Positions 1-6,829 of a stretch of DNA of 14,352 bases are shown in pieces. Position 1 is the stretch's first letter, and each line of letters begins with the position of its first letter. The DNA is taken from positions 1-14,352 of the forward strand of contig JAHFBU010000013.1 of NCBI GenBank assembly GCA_023249795.1, given 5' to 3'. Under the pieces are notes generated by a model. That model was not told the origin of the DNA, ran no database searches, and was given only the letters and a program-made list of their open reading frames with translations. Source of the stretch: Syntrophaceae bacterium. Lineage in GTDB: Bacteria > Desulfobacterota > Syntrophia > Syntrophales > UBA5619. The translations under genes were made by a program, and so were the position numbers.

Positions 1-270
1 ATCAAGATGGAAGAGCCGTTCGATGAGATTAAGGAAGTGATAGAAAAGGTGTGGGATTGGTGGGCTGAAGAGGGGAGAAACCGTGAACGTCTCGGCGAAC
101 TGATTCAGCGTGCAGGTTTGGCGAAACTGCTTGATGTTTGTGGGGTCGAGCCCAGCGCTCGTTCGATTAAAGAACCCAGGTCGAACCCATACATCTTCTG
201 GAAGGAAAAGGACGTTCCTGGAGGATGGACGCGAGACATCAAAGAATTCAGAAAACGACACCAGAAATAG
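1..270 (+). CDS. dsrA: Dissimilatory sulfite reductase alpha subunit, C-terminal end (partial)
   Basis: This is the last 89 codons of DsrA; the reading frame is open from base 1, so the start lies before the window. The C-terminal motif EPRSNPYIFWKEKDVPGGW is characteristic of DsrA. DsrA pairs with DsrB as an alpha2-beta2 cytoplasmic enzyme that carries siroheme and [4Fe-4S] clusters and reduces sulfite in the last step of sulfate respiration. The cluster-binding cysteines lie upstream and are not visible. The internal ATG at base 7 is not a real start: the two codons before it are in frame, and the fragment is far shorter than the usual alpha subunit of roughly 400 residues. The stop codon TAG runs directly into the GGAGG ribosome binding site of dsrB, 12 bases before its start, so the two subunits are very probably co-translated. 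Confidence 0.97.
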   Translation: MKMEEPFDEIKEVIEKVWDWWAEEGRNRERLGELIQRAGLAKLLDVCGVEPSARSIKEPRSNPYIFWKEKDVPGGWTRDIKEFRKRHQK

Positions 271-282
271 GAGGTTTAAAAA

Positions 283-1398
283 ATGGGTTACGATGCAAGC
301 AATCCGATGAATGATAGGATCACCGATATTGGTCCTCGCGATTTTAAGGAGTTCTTACCCCCCGTCATCCTAAGAAACTTCGGGATGTGGTTGTACCATG
401 ATATTCTGGAACCGGGCGTGCTGGTGCATGTTGCCGAATCAGGTGAAAAGGTTTTCACGGTGAGGGTAGGCGGCGCGCGGGTCATGAGCGTTTCCCATAT
501 CCGGGAGATATGCGAAATTGCCGACAAACACTGCGACGGCTATGTCCGGTGGACCACCCGTAATAACGTTGAGTTCATGGTCGAGGATGAGGCAAAGTTG
601 AAGCCCCTGATAGCGGACCTTGAGAGCAGGAAGTTTGACGGCGGATCGCATAAATTCCCCAAGGGTGGCACGGGTGCCGGTCTTACCAACATCGTTCATA
701 CCCAGGGGTGGCTTCACTGCCATACCGCGGCCCTCGATGCTTCCGGTATCGTCAAGGCCGTCATGGATGAGTTGTTCGATGATTTCCAGCAGATGAGATT
801 TCCCGCGCATGTCCGGATATCCCTGGCCTGCTGCCTGAACATGTGCGGCGCCGTTCACTGCTCAGATATCGCCATTCTGGGCATTCACCGCAAACCCCCC
901 ATGGTCGATCATGAAAATCTGGCGAATATGTGCGAGATTCCTCTTGCCGTTGCGGCGTGTCCTACGGGAGCCATCAAGGCAACCACCACGGATGGCAAGA
1001 AGAGCGTTGTGGTTAATGATGACAAGTGCATGTACTGCGGCAATTGTTTCACCATGTGTCCCTCCATGCCATTGGCGGATGCGGAGGGAAGCGGTGTCGC
1101 CATCCTGGTCGGCGGCAAGCTTTCCAACAGGATCAGTGCCCCGATGTTCTCCAAGGTCGTCGTTCCATTCATTCCCAATGAGCCCCCCCGCTGGCCGCAG
1201 ACGGTTGCGGTGATCAAGCAGATCCTCTATGCCTATGCAGACGACGCGAAGAAATATGAGCGTCTCGGAGACTGGGCCGCGAGGATCGGTTGGGAGCGGT
1301 TTTTTGAAAAGACGGGCCTGCAGTTTACGGCACATCTGATCGACGATTACCGTTTTGCATACACGACCTGGCGTACCAGCACACAGTTTAAATTTTAA
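283..1398 (+). CDS. dsrB: Dissimilatory sulfite reductase beta subunit DsrB
   Basis: A full-length 371-residue DsrB, the partner of DsrA in sulfite reduction with transfer of the sulfur to DsrC. Cys146, Cys183, Cys184 and Cys188 have the 37/1/4 spacing known for ligands of the [4Fe-4S] cluster coupled to siroheme. A ferredoxin-type insert follows, with Cys226 in AACPTGAI and Cys249, Cys252, Cys255 and Cys259 in CMYCGNCFTMCP. The N-terminal stretch with TDIGPRDFKEFLPPVI and the later FPKGGTGAGLTNIVHTQGW are highly typical of the family. The start is supported by a GGAGG site at 270-274, directly after the dsrA stop. No disruption is seen, and cofactor ligands appear complete. Assignment is near certain. 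Confidence 0.99.
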   Translation: MGYDASNPMNDRITDIGPRDFKEFLPPVILRNFGMWLYHDILEPGVLVHVAESGEKVFTVRVGGARVMSVSHIREICEIADKHCDGYVRWTTRNNVEFMVEDEAKLKPLIADLESRKFDGGSHKFPKGGTGAGLTNIVHTQGWLHCHTAALDASGIVKAVMDELFDDFQQMRFPAHVRISLACCLNMCGAVHCSDIAILGIHRKPPMVDHENLANMCEIPLAVAACPTGAIKATTTDGKKSVVVNDDKCMYCGNCFTMCPSMPLADAEGSGVAILVGGKLSNRISAPMFSKVVVPFIPNEPPRWPQTVAVIKQILYAYADDAKKYERLGDWAARIGWERFFEKTGLQFTAHLIDDYRFAYTTWRTSTQFKF

Positions 1399-1414
1399 AG
1401 AAAAGAGGTGTTAG

Positions 1415-1660
1415 ATGGTTACCGAAGAGGAGAAGAAGTTGATCATCGATACCCTGTCGGACAAGAAACTGAAGACGAAGTTCTACCTGAAGGACTTCAA
1501 CAAGATCTTCCCGGACAAGAAAGCTCGGGACGTCAGCAAGCTTGTCAATGAGTTGGTGACGGAAGGCACACTTGAGTACTGGTCAAGCGGCAGCACGACG
1601 ATGATCGGGCTCAAGGGCGCCGGCATCCAGCACGAAACGGAAGAAGGCAACGAAGAATAG
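1415..1660 (+). CDS. dsrD: DsrD, activator of dissimilatory sulfite reductase
   Basis: A small, acidic and lysine-rich 81-residue protein directly after dsrB, the expected place and size for DsrD. DsrD is a winged-helix protein, long taken for a DNA-binding candidate and later reported to be an allosteric activator of DsrAB. The visible match is the conserved core KLKTKFYLKDFNKIFPDKK followed by RDVSKLVNELVTEGTLEYWSSGSTTM, which forms the helix-wing part. There are no cysteines or membrane segments. A ribosome binding site (AGAGGTG, 1404-1410) precedes the ATG. DsrD is found in organisms that reduce sulfite and is generally absent from those that oxidise sulfur with reverse-type DsrAB, so it supports the reductive direction for this locus. 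Confidence 0.97.
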   Translation: MVTEEEKKLIIDTLSDKKLKTKFYLKDFNKIFPDKKARDVSKLVNELVTEGTLEYWSSGSTTMIGLKGAGIQHETEEGNEE

Positions 1661-1678
1661 GGGATTGAAGCGGGGGAA

Positions 1679-3160
1679 ATGATTGTAGACCATCCGAGGA
1701 TAGTTTTCTCCGCTTTGCGAGGAAATTCAGGAAAAACCTTCTTGACCGTGGGTGTTGGCGCCTGCCTTCGCAACCGGGGCAAGAAGGTAGCCCCTTTTAA
1801 AAAAGGTCCCGATTATATCGATCCTGCCTGGCTCGAAATGGCAACGGGTCAACCCTGCTATAATCTTGATCTTTTCCTGATGGAACGGGAGGGAGTTTCC
1901 TCTTCCTTCTGTACCCGTGTCCAGCGGCACGACGGGGCATTGATCGAGGGCAACAGGGGCCTTTTCGACGGCATGAACCGGGAGGGCAGTTTCAGCACGG
2001 CCGAACTTGCCAAGTTGCTGCGGGCGCCGGTCATACTGATAGCGGACTGCAGCATGGCAACGCGTACCGTGGCCGCCACGGTTCTCGGTTGCCAGCATTT
2101 CGATCCTGAGCTGGCTATCCGGGGCGTTATCTTGAACCGGATCGGTGGGAAACGGCACGAATTCATTGTACGGTCCGCCATAGAAGATCATTGCGGTGTT
2201 CCTGTATTGGGGGCCGTTCCCAAAATCAGGGATGGCATTTTTCCGCAGAGGCACATGGGGCTTGTTCCTCCGCGGGAATACGCGGAGGCCGCCCGGGCAG
2301 TGGATGAGGCGGCCGCCGTTGTCGAGCGTTACTTGGATGTGGACCGGCTTTGGGAAATAGCTGAGCGCGCCCCCGCCGTTCACTTCAACGATATAAAGAG
2401 CACGGAGGAACTGTCCGTGTGCCCGTCGTCGAGCCAGCCGAGAATCGGTTTTATCAGGGATTCCGCCTTCTGGTTCTACTATTCGGACAATCTGGAGGCC
2501 CTCACGGCATCGGGGGCGTCTCTGGTCGAATGCAGCGCCCTCAACGACAGGGTGCTTCCCCCGGTAGATGCCCTTTATATTGGGGGCGGTTTTCCGGAAA
2601 CTCATGCGGCGGCGCTGGCTGCCAACATCGGTTTCCGGAAATCTCTGCGTGATGCCGTCGAGATGGGGCTTCCGGTGTATGCGGAGTGCGGCGGCCTGAT
2701 GTATCTGGGGAACGAACTGGTTGTAGGGGAGAAGATCTTTCCCATGGCGGGGGTATTCCCCTTGCGTTTCGTGATTGAAGGAAGCCCGCAGGGTCACGGG
2801 TACACGATCCTTGAGGTTGATAAGCCCAATCCCTATTTCCCCATAGGGGAGATCCTTCACGGCCATGAGTTTCATTACTCCCACATACCGAATGGGGAGG
2901 AAGAGACGGGTGATTTCGCCTTCAATGTGACAAGAGGGCAAGGGATCCGCGGGCGAAGAGATGGTTTGTGCCACAAAAATGTTCTGGCCACCTATTCTCA
3001 CATTCACGCTGCGGGAACGAAAGGTTGGGCCGGGGCGTTGTTGAAGCAGGCTGTTTCTTATAAATTTCTGTCGGAACAAAAAAAGGAGGCGCCGGTAATT
3101 GCGGACATCGCGGGAACGTCAGAACGCGGGTTTGCGCCGGGGCCGATCTCTTTGAATTAG
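1679..3160 (+). CDS. dsrN: Siroheme amidase DsrN (CbiA/CobB-type a,c-diamide synthase family)
   Basis: A 493-residue member of the cobyrinate a,c-diamide synthase family. The N-terminal ATP-binding domain has a P-loop-like GNSGKT at residues 15-20, KKGPDYIDPAW just after it, and the EGNRGLFDG motif. The C-terminal half is a class I glutamine amidotransferase domain with GGGFPETHA, the nucleophile Cys337 in YAECGGLMYLG, and His441/His443 in YSHIHA as the catalytic histidine region. These enzymes use glutamine and ATP to amidate side-chain carboxylates of tetrapyrroles. Because the gene sits between dsrD and dsrC, I call it DsrN, which amidates siroheme to the siro(heme)amide found in DsrAB, rather than a cobalamin gene; no other cobalamin genes are near. 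The start follows a purine-rich site (GGGGGA) 19 bases after dsrD. A biochemical role in cobalamin synthesis cannot be excluded from sequence. Confidence 0.92.
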   Translation: MIVDHPRIVFSALRGNSGKTFLTVGVGACLRNRGKKVAPFKKGPDYIDPAWLEMATGQPCYNLDLFLMEREGVSSSFCTRVQRHDGALIEGNRGLFDGMNREGSFSTAELAKLLRAPVILIADCSMATRTVAATVLGCQHFDPELAIRGVILNRIGGKRHEFIVRSAIEDHCGVPVLGAVPKIRDGIFPQRHMGLVPPREYAEAARAVDEAAAVVERYLDVDRLWEIAERAPAVHFNDIKSTEELSVCPSSSQPRIGFIRDSAFWFYYSDNLEALTASGASLVECSALNDRVLPPVDALYIGGGFPETHAAALAANIGFRKSLRDAVEMGLPVYAECGGLMYLGNELVVGEKIFPMAGVFPLRFVIEGSPQGHGYTILEVDKPNPYFPIGEILHGHEFHYSHIPNGEEETGDFAFNVTRGQGIRGRRDGLCHKNVLATYSHIHAAGTKGWAGALLKQAVSYKFLSEQKKEAPVIADIAGTSERGFAPGPISLN

Positions 3161-3195
3161 TGAAATCAAAAAAGAAAGAGGGAGGTAATTGAGAT

Positions 3196-3516
3196 ATGGC
3201 GCAGTTAGAAGTCGGAGGACGGGTTTACGAGGTTGACGAGGATGGGTTCCTGCAGGATCTTGATAAGTGGAGCAGGGAATTTGCACAGGGTTACGCGACC
3301 GTGGAAGGTATCGAGGGAGAATTGACCGAGGAGCATTGGAAGCTCATCGAGTACATCAGGAACTACTATGCCCAGTTCGGCATTGCCCCGATGATCAGAA
3401 AGATGTGCAAGGATACGGGACTTGACCTGAAGAAGATATACGTTCTCTTCCCTTCGGGACCCGCAAAGGGGGCCTGCAAGCTGGCCGGCCTTTCCAAACC
3501 GACGGGATGCGTCTAA
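3196..3516 (+). CDS. dsrC: DsrC sulfur carrier protein (TusE/DsrC family)
   Basis: A 106-residue true DsrC. The C-terminal arm carries both functional cysteines, Cys94 in KGACKLAG and the penultimate Cys105 in PTGCV, with ten residues between them, as needed to form the DsrC trisulfide. TusE-type relatives that act only in tRNA thiolation lack the first of these. The conserved features GYATVEGIEGELTEEHWKLI, RNYYAQFGIAPMIRKM and YVLFPSGPAKGACK are all present. DsrC accepts sulfur from sulfite at DsrAB and is re-reduced by the DsrMKJOP membrane complex. A strong GGGAGGT site (3180-3186) precedes the ATG. The gene follows dsrN by 35 bases, so dsrABDNC is probably one operon; in several other sulfate reducers dsrC lies apart from dsrAB. 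Confidence 0.98.
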   Translation: MAQLEVGGRVYEVDEDGFLQDLDKWSREFAQGYATVEGIEGELTEEHWKLIEYIRNYYAQFGIAPMIRKMCKDTGLDLKKIYVLFPSGPAKGACKLAGLSKPTGCV

Positions 3517-3572
3517 TCGTGATTTTGTAACAGCGGTTAGGCCTAAGGATGAAGGGCCGATCCAGCGAGATG

Positions 3573-3599
3573 AGGCCTGTATCATCAATTACAGGACCT
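3573..3599. repeat. Inverted repeat (9-bp stem with one bulge) after dsrC
   Basis: The left arm AGGCCTGTA (3573-3581) pairs with TACAGGACCT (3590-3599) with one unpaired A, around an 8-base loop. It lies 56 bases after the dsrC stop. There is no run of T after the stem, so it is not a classical intrinsic terminator; it could stabilise the 3' end of the dsrC transcript or attenuate read-through. Confidence 0.45.
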
Positions 3600-3674
3600 A
3601 ATAAGCCGGAGCGCGTATTGGATCGCCGATTCAGCGCTGCGAGACGTTACCCATATTTGCGCAAGCTGTGTGAT

Positions 3675-3730
3675 ATGGAGGTTTTCCGCCGAAGGTAAGG
3701 ATAATGCCGCCTCGTCGGAATGGTCTCCAT
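3675..3730. repeat. Imperfect long inverted repeat
   Basis: The outer arms ATGGAG (3675-3680) and CTCCAT (3725-3730) are perfectly complementary. After a small internal loop, TTCCGCCGA (3684-3692) pairs with TCGTCGGAA (3712-3720) at 8 of 9 positions. The RNA could form a stem-loop of about 56 nucleotides. Its function is unknown: candidates are a leader or processing element, or a remnant of a dispersed repeat. Confidence 0.4.
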
Positions 3731-3748
3731 TGCATGGCGTGCGCCTTC

Positions 3749-3782
3749 GAATTCCCCCAGCATTTGTTCATGGGGGCAATTC
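3749..3782. terminator. Hairpin upstream of the macro-domain gene, possible weak terminator or leader hairpin
   Basis: GAATTCCCCCA (3749-3759) pairs with TGGGGGCAATTC (3771-3782) with one bulged C, giving an 11-bp stem with a GC-rich core around an 11-base loop. It is followed by AATCTTTA, which is only weakly T-rich, so intrinsic termination would be inefficient. It sits 30 bases before the macro-domain start, so a leader or attenuator role is equally possible. Confidence 0.35.
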
Positions 3783-3812
3783 AATCTTTAGATGCGATGA
3801 GGGAGTCTGGTT

Positions 3813-4343
3813 ATGGTGAATGAGTTAAAGGTGAAAACGAAAACTATCCGCTTGATGGTTGGATTCATCACAGACATTCCCGGTATGGATGGGATCGTCT
3901 ATTACGCCCGGCCGGACTTGACTTTGGGCTCGGGATTCGGCACGGCGATTTCCATTCAGTGTGGGCCCAGTGTGCAGGAGGAGTTGAAGAAGGCCGGGAG
4001 CGCCGCTGTGACCGATGTCGTCGTCACGGGCGCTGGTAACCTTCATTTCAAATATATCCTTCACGCCGTCGGACCGCGATTCCAGGAAGAGGACATCGAG
4101 GGCAAACTGAAGACAACCATGCTCAATACGCTCAACAAGGCGCAGGAGCTTCAGCTTCAGAAGGTCATCTTCCCGGCCATGGGCGCGGGGTTTTATGGCA
4201 TTCCGTTGGACGTTTCGGCCCGCTTGACCCTGGGGGTGGCTCGGGAGTTCTTGGAAAAGGCCGCCGATCCCAAGGAGGTCGTCTTCTGTCTTCGTGACAA
4301 CCGGGAGTTAAAGGTCTTTCAGGAACAGCTTCAGAAAATGTGA
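3813..4343 (+). CDS. Divergent macro-domain protein (ADP-ribose-binding fold)
   Basis: A 176-residue single-domain protein of the macro (Appr-1''-p processing) fold. Visible family features are the first strand and loop GFITDIPGMDGIVYYA (17-32), the glycine-rich GSGFGTAIS (39-47), VTGAGNLHFKYILHAVGP (71-88), and the second phosphate loop FPAMGAGFYGIP (120-131). The usual adenine-contacting Asp of GDIT is Phe18 here, and the asparagine-containing NAAN-type segment is YYARPD, so residues used for ligand recognition and hydrolysis in well-studied members are missing. It may bind a nucleotide ligand without hydrolysing it. A GAGGGAG site at 3799-3805 supports the start. The stop lies 7 bases before the next gene, whose ribosome binding site overlaps it, which implies translational coupling to the DsrM-like cytochrome. 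The fold call is firm; the ligand and role are unknown. Confidence 0.85.
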   Translation: MVNELKVKTKTIRLMVGFITDIPGMDGIVYYARPDLTLGSGFGTAISIQCGPSVQEELKKAGSAAVTDVVVTGAGNLHFKYILHAVGPRFQEEDIEGKLKTTMLNTLNKAQELQLQKVIFPAMGAGFYGIPLDVSARLTLGVAREFLEKAADPKEVVFCLRDNRELKVFQEQLQKM

Positions 4344-4350
4344 GGATGAT

Positions 4351-5043
4351 ATGAGTGAAACCCTTAATTTCGTTGAAAACGATTTGCAGCTGATGGCTTT
4401 GGGCTTTATGGCCCTTGTTTACATTCTGCGCATTCGCTGGCTGCTGAAATATAAGGCATCCAAAGATCGGCAGGCGCCGGCCGGCACGGTGGGCACTTCT
4501 TCGTTCAAGGGCATTGTTTACTCGTGGGCCAATATCGCCATGCCATGGTCCATGGAAAGCACCCGACGCATGTTTTTCTTTTACCTTCAATTTGTCGTCT
4601 TCCATCTGGCGGTGGCCGCTAATATTACGATGTCTTTTGTCATCCCCTACGCGCCCGACCTGATGAGGCCAACCGCTGTTTACCGTCTTCTTCAACTCCT
4701 GTTTGCCGCTGCCTGCGTCATCGGTTGCCTGCGGATGTATCGCCGTCTTACCAATCCCGCGATTCGCCTGATCAGCACGCCCGACGATATCTTTTCGCTG
4801 GCGTTGCTCACGGTCTGGTCGTTTGCTTCCATCTTTGCGGCGCCGAATAACTACGAACAGGGAGAAGGGGCGCTCACGACCTATTTCATCATGACTGCTT
4901 TTTTCTTGGCTTACGTTCCCTTCAGCAAGATCTCGCACTATCTCTATTACCCGTTTACTCGCTTCTACTTTGGGAGAACCATGGGCCATCGCGGCGTTTA
5001 TCCGATGAAGCGGTCTGCAGTGCCGAAACCGACGAGTGTGTAA
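4351..5043 (+). CDS. DsrM/NarI-like membrane cytochrome b subunit (short form)
   Basis: A 230-residue integral membrane protein with about five predicted helices (roughly residues 12-32, 74-99, 109-129, 146-164 and 174-197). His85 in the second helix (VVFHLAVAAN) and His196 in the last (FSKISHYLYYPF) are candidate axial ligands for one b-type heme. DsrM, HdrE and NarI relatives carry electrons between the quinone pool and a cytoplasmic Fe-S partner. The following gene encodes just such a partner (DsrK/HdrD-like), so the two probably form a membrane complex. It is much shorter than the canonical DsrM encoded at 11353-12342 and lacks that protein's TTCGQEKSLPWI segment. It starts 7 bases after the macro-domain gene, with the GAGG site overlapping that gene's stop. 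Confident as a cytochrome b-like subunit; the precise electron donor is unknown. Confidence 0.85.
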   Translation: MSETLNFVENDLQLMALGFMALVYILRIRWLLKYKASKDRQAPAGTVGTSSFKGIVYSWANIAMPWSMESTRRMFFFYLQFVVFHLAVAANITMSFVIPYAPDLMRPTAVYRLLQLLFAAACVIGCLRMYRRLTNPAIRLISTPDDIFSLALLTVWSFASIFAAPNNYEQGEGALTTYFIMTAFFLAYVPFSKISHYLYYPFTRFYFGRTMGHRGVYPMKRSAVPKPTSV

Positions 5044-5067
5044 ATATAATCGATTCAGGAGCGACGA

Positions 5068-6807
5068 ATGATTGAGAGCGCGAGAACATACAAAGCCAAC
5101 AAAGTTGTCGAAAGAATGGGGAAAAAACTGAACCGGCAGATCGTCGGTTCCCTGACTGCCTGTGTCCACTGCGGCATGTGTACGGAGTCCTGCCACTACG
5201 TCCTCGCGAATCCGGACGACCCTACCTATGCACCGGCTTACAAGGCGGATCAGATTCGCAAGATCTTTAAGCGAAACTATGACTGGACCGGACGGGTCTT
5301 CCCCTGGTGGGTTCATGCCGAGGATATCCGCACCGATGAGGATTTGCACAAGCTCAAGGACATCGTCTTCGGAAAATGCACGAACTGCCGAAGATGTTCG
5401 ATCAATTGCCCCATGGGGGTCGATTTTGCGACGCTCAACCGGATGGCACGCGGCCTCTTGGTTTCCGTAGGGATCATGCCTGAAGGTGTCGCCGTCGTCA
5501 GTAAAGACCAGTGGGAAGTAGGAAACCAGATGGGGGTTCTTCCGCAGGAGTATCTGGAAACTCTCGAATGGCTGTCGGACGAATTGGAAAGCGAGTTCGG
5601 CGATCCCGCGGCACGCATTCCAATCGACAAGATGGATGCGGATATTGTCTATACGATCAACCCCCGTGAGGTAAAGTACGATCCCCGGACCATCACCGAT
5701 GCGGCGCGCATTTTTTATGTTGCGGGGGCGAACTGGACCATGCCCAGCGAGGGATGGGACATGACCAATTTCGGTCTTTTCTCCGGGGACGACGACCTCG
5801 GCGGTGCGGCGGCTCAGAGGGTTTACGACAAGGTCATCGAACTGAGGGGGAAGAAGCTCGTGATTTCCGAATGCGGGCATGGATACCGCTCGACCCGGTG
5901 CGAGGGACCGAACTGGGCGGGAAAAGAGACGCCCGTTGTCATGGAAAGCTCGGTCCTGACCATGCTCCGCTACATCAAGGAAGGCCGTATCCGGCTCGAT
6001 AAGAGCAGGAACAAGGAATCCTATACCTTTCACGACTCCTGCAACAATGCCCGAAGCTGCGGCTTTTTCGAGGAGCCCCGGGAACTGCTGAACCTTGTGG
6101 TGTCCGACTTTCGGGAGATGTATCCGAACCGCACCGAGAATTACTGCTGTACGGGTGGGGGCGGTGCGATGTCGATGTCGGAATACACCCCAGAACGCCT
6201 CAAATCGGCCAAGATCAAGGCGGACCAGCTTAAAGCCACGGGCACGAAGGTTGTTGTGACATCCTGTCATAACTGCGTCGACGGCTTATCCGACGTGATC
6301 AAGCATTACAAACTGGGCATGAAGGTGGAACAACTGGTGAGCCTCACGGCCAACGCCATGGTCGTTCCGGAGAGAGCCGCCGTAGCGGTGCCGGTCGCGG
6401 TTGCCCTCCCGCTTCAGGGATACAAGATCCTGGTCGTGGACGACGAGCCGGATATCCTGCTCTTCCTCTCCACGGTCCTGGAGGATCAGGGGGCGACGGT
6501 GATTCAGGCGGCCGACGGCGAACAGGCATTGGAATTGACTCTCCGGGAGAAACCCGATCTGGTCACGCTGGACCTCTCCATGCCGGGGAAGAACGGCGGA
6601 TACGTCTTCGAAGAAATTCGGAACAATCCGGAGATTGCCACCACGAAGGTCTTTATCATTACCGGCAAACCCGAGTTGCGGCGGCTCATTTACGAACGTC
6701 CCATTCCGCCCGACGGATATCTGGATAAACCGATCGACCAGGATGCCTTGTTGAACAACATCCGGATGGTTCTGGAGCTGAAACACGCTCATAAGCTTTC
6801 GTCGTAA
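5068..6807 (+). CDS. DsrK/HdrD-like CCG Fe-S protein fused to a C-terminal receiver (REC) domain
   Basis: A 579-residue fusion. Residues 1-430 form a DsrK/HdrD-like catalytic subunit with two [4Fe-4S] motifs (Cys32, 35, 38, 42 and Cys104, 107, 110, 114) and CCG-type cysteines (Cys268 in ECGH, Cys325 in HDSCN, Cys360-Cys361 in YCCTGGGG, and Cys400/Cys403 in SCHNC) that would hold a non-cubane cluster as in heterodisulfide reductase. An Ala/Val/Pro-rich linker (about 434-449) leads to a receiver domain (451-570) with the acidic pair Asp458/Asp459, phospho-acceptor Asp502 in TLDLSMP, Thr532 and Lys554 in LDKP, so it looks phosphorylatable. Canonical DsrK ends at the CCG part; the fusion is unusual. 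Reading is continuous, so this is not an assembly join of two frames. An AGGAG site precedes the ATG. It probably pairs with the cytochrome just upstream and is phosphorylated by the downstream kinase (inference). Confidence 0.92.
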   Translation: MIESARTYKANKVVERMGKKLNRQIVGSLTACVHCGMCTESCHYVLANPDDPTYAPAYKADQIRKIFKRNYDWTGRVFPWWVHAEDIRTDEDLHKLKDIVFGKCTNCRRCSINCPMGVDFATLNRMARGLLVSVGIMPEGVAVVSKDQWEVGNQMGVLPQEYLETLEWLSDELESEFGDPAARIPIDKMDADIVYTINPREVKYDPRTITDAARIFYVAGANWTMPSEGWDMTNFGLFSGDDDLGGAAAQRVYDKVIELRGKKLVISECGHGYRSTRCEGPNWAGKETPVVMESSVLTMLRYIKEGRIRLDKSRNKESYTFHDSCNNARSCGFFEEPRELLNLVVSDFREMYPNRTENYCCTGGGGAMSMSEYTPERLKSAKIKADQLKATGTKVVVTSCHNCVDGLSDVIKHYKLGMKVEQLVSLTANAMVVPERAAVAVPVAVALPLQGYKILVVDDEPDILLFLSTVLEDQGATVIQAADGEQALELTLREKPDLVTLDLSMPGKNGGYVFEEIRNNPEIATTKVFIITGKPELRRLIYERPIPPDGYLDKPIDQDALLNNIRMVLELKHAHKLSS

Positions 6808-6829
6808 AGGCGTCGGACAATGGTGTATT

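Larger units (their letters stand above)
3517..3812. other. Structured intergenic region between dsrC and the macro-domain gene
   Basis: The longest gap in the first two thirds of the window (296 bases). I see no convincing coding frame in it. It contains several inverted repeats: a perfect 10-bp palindrome TTAGGCCTAA at 3537-3546, a stem at 3573-3599, a short AGCGC/GCGCT pair at 3610-3638, an imperfect long stem at 3675-3730, and a strong stem at 3749-3782. No well-matched sigma-70 or sigma-54 promoter was found by eye. It may hold the dsr operon terminator, a leader for the downstream accessory genes, or a processed RNA. Confidence 0.6.

Noticed and set aside
1727..3079. Minus-strand open frame of 450 codons opposite dsrN
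   Set aside because: It is fully contained in dsrN, with no recognisable domain and shadow-type composition.
1679..3160. Naming the diamide synthase gene as cobalamin biosynthesis cbiA/cobB
   Set aside because: No other cobalamin genes are present and its place between dsrD and dsrC is the known position of dsrN, so siroheme amidation is the better call.
3721..3735. Sigma-54-like sequence (TGG...TTGC) upstream of the macro-domain gene
   Set aside because: GG and GC are separated by 8 bases instead of the required 10, and the GGCAC part is not matched.
3749..3782. Calling the hairpin a strong intrinsic terminator
   Set aside because: The stem is good but the following sequence AATCTTTA lacks a real T-run, so it is listed only as a possible weak terminator or leader hairpin.
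4165..6270. Long open frame on the minus strand (701 codons) opposite the macro, cytochrome and DsrK-REC genes
   Set aside because: It lies opposite three well-supported genes with clear family motifs. Its translation is rich in Arg, His and Pro with no recognisable domain, as expected for a shadow frame in GC-rich DNA.
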